Shown one piece after another: positions 61,709-62,229 of a stretch of 62,229 nt of DNA (positions are counted from its first letter, which is position 1; every line of letters begins with the position of its first letter). This stretch comes from Lachnospiraceae bacterium. GTDB taxonomy: Bacteria > Bacillota > Clostridia > Lachnospirales > Lachnospiraceae. The DNA lies in NCBI GenBank assembly GCA_017626325.1, contig JAGAIZ010000058.1, positions 1 through 62,229 on the forward strand, read 5' to 3'. The notes under the pieces are model-generated. The model was not told the DNA's origin. It did no database searches and worked only from the letters and a program-made list of their open reading frames with translations. A program made the translations under genes and the position numbers.

Positions 61709-61759
61709 AATAAAAACGAATAAACAATAAAAACGAATAAACAGTAACAACGAATAAAC
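61709..61759. repeat. Tandem 17-base repeat, three copies, before purD
   Basis: AATAAAAACGAATAAAC at 61709-61725 is repeated exactly at 61726-61742 and with changes at 61743-61759. A-rich, no frame of interest. The 60940-61010 spacer before purN has a comparable set of ATCAGAGAAA-like repeats. Confidence 0.85.
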
Positions 61760-61819
61760 AGAGAAAACGAACAGGAATTGGCAGCGGGAAGAAACAAGCA
61801 GGAAAGGCAGGATAACCGG

Positions 61820-62229
61820 ATGAAAGTATTAATAGTAGGCAGCGGCGGCAGGGAACATGCCATAGCGGTAAGTGTTGCGAAGAGCCCGAAGGTGGATAAG
61901 ATTTACTGTGCGCCGGGCAACGCCGGCATCGGACAGATCGCGGAGTGTGTGCCGATCGGCGCGATGGAATTTGATAAATTGGTGGCGTTTGCCAGGGATA
62001 ACGCCATTGACCTGACGATCGTAGGCATGGACGATCCGTTGGTGGGCGGTCTGGTGGACGAGATGGAGGCGGCAGGACTTCGCGTATTCGGCCCCCGCAA
62101 GAATGCGGCTATTCTGGAGGGCAGCAAAGCTTTTTCCAAGGATTTAATGAAGAAATATCATATTCCCACGGCGGCCTATGAGAATTTCGATGATCCGCAG
62201 AAGGCGCTTGCTTATCTGGAGACAATCCA
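61820..62229 (+). CDS. purD: Phosphoribosylamine-glycine ligase, N-terminal part (window edge)
   Basis: 136 complete codons are visible before the window ends. They show the N-domain MKVLIVGSGGREHAIAVSVA, IYCAPGNAGIGQIAE and VGMDDPLVGGLVDEMEA, then FGPRKNAAILEGSKAFSKDL, which leads to the ATP-grasp domain. It joins glycine to phosphoribosylamine. The ATG at 61820 follows GGAAAGG and GCAGGA. The rest lies beyond the window; no break is seen. Confidence 0.93.
   Translation, partial: MKVLIVGSGGREHAIAVSVAKSPKVDKIYCAPGNAGIGQIAECVPIGAMEFDKLVAFARDNAIDLTIVGMDDPLVGGLVDEMEAAGLRVFGPRKNAAILEGSKAFSKDLMKKYHIPTAAYENFDDPQKALAYLETI

Overview
The window reads as a low-GC Gram-positive gut anaerobe of the Clostridia, most likely a Lachnospiraceae member. 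This rests on protein style (DUF6483, DUF6142, DUF6870, PBECR4, iron-containing ADH, large serine recombinases of TnpX/TndX type), strong AGGAGG-type ribosome binding sites and frequent GTG/TTG starts. No rRNA, tRNA or CRISPR array is seen. Two compositions alternate: a GC-richer backbone (chemotaxis, pyr and pur genes) and AT-rich imported segments.

Layout. (1) 1-14250 is the right part of an AT-rich mobile island. It starts with a four-hairpin array resembling the right end of an IS200/IS605 TnpB element. Cargo follows: DUF6483, a PAS protein, a YaiI/UPF0178 protein, a broken MGMT-like gene, LysR with flavodoxin and SDR genes, an aldo/keto reductase, DUF2500 and an XRE regulator. Then come a ~670-base non-coding, hairpin-rich leader, a resolvase-like small protein, MazF, DUF6870 and three tandem large serine recombinases, ending in two perfect inverted repeats. 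(2) 14251-19916 is a decayed subtilisin (S8) locus. The island abuts an S8 gene without its N-terminus, and two further S8 3' tails survive around a zeta-type toxin module, a gene split by an A8 frameshift, an AlbA/Schlafen-like gene and a remnant of a second copy. (3) 20013-24131 holds a LytTR/GHKL two-component pair and a chemoreceptor. (4) 24289-28413 is a scar: a LysR gene fused in frame to an internal VirB4 piece, then PBECR4, a recombinase chimera and the C-terminal half of a flavodoxin. (5) 28445-31988 carries DUF4405, a PAS-GGDEF protein and an alcohol dehydrogenase.

(6) 32245-47458 is a signalling district: orphan solute-binding lipoprotein, hybrid histidine kinase, Hpt; hemerythrin; REC-HD-GYP; PAS histidine kinase; REC with a degenerate HD-GYP; CheR, CheB, CheY-like, CheA, CheW, a receptor with almost no external domain, and a second Hpt. 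No flagellar gene is present. Two near-identical promoter sequences precede the SBP-kinase-Hpt operon and the distal Hpt, suggesting shared control. (7) 47632-62229 holds YdcF, a TPR lipoprotein, a degenerate Nudix protein, pyrF, another receptor, an AbiE-type toxin-antitoxin insertion, pyrE, small membrane proteins, an unusually long M29 aminopeptidase and the purE-purM-purN-purD cluster, with purD running off the edge.

Most worth follow-up: the structured non-coding leader of the triple-recombinase module, the nested scars with chimeric ORFs, and the phosphorelay/chemotaxis district with its duplicated promoter and histidine-less HD-GYP domain. All family calls come from reading the sequence; no database search was run.
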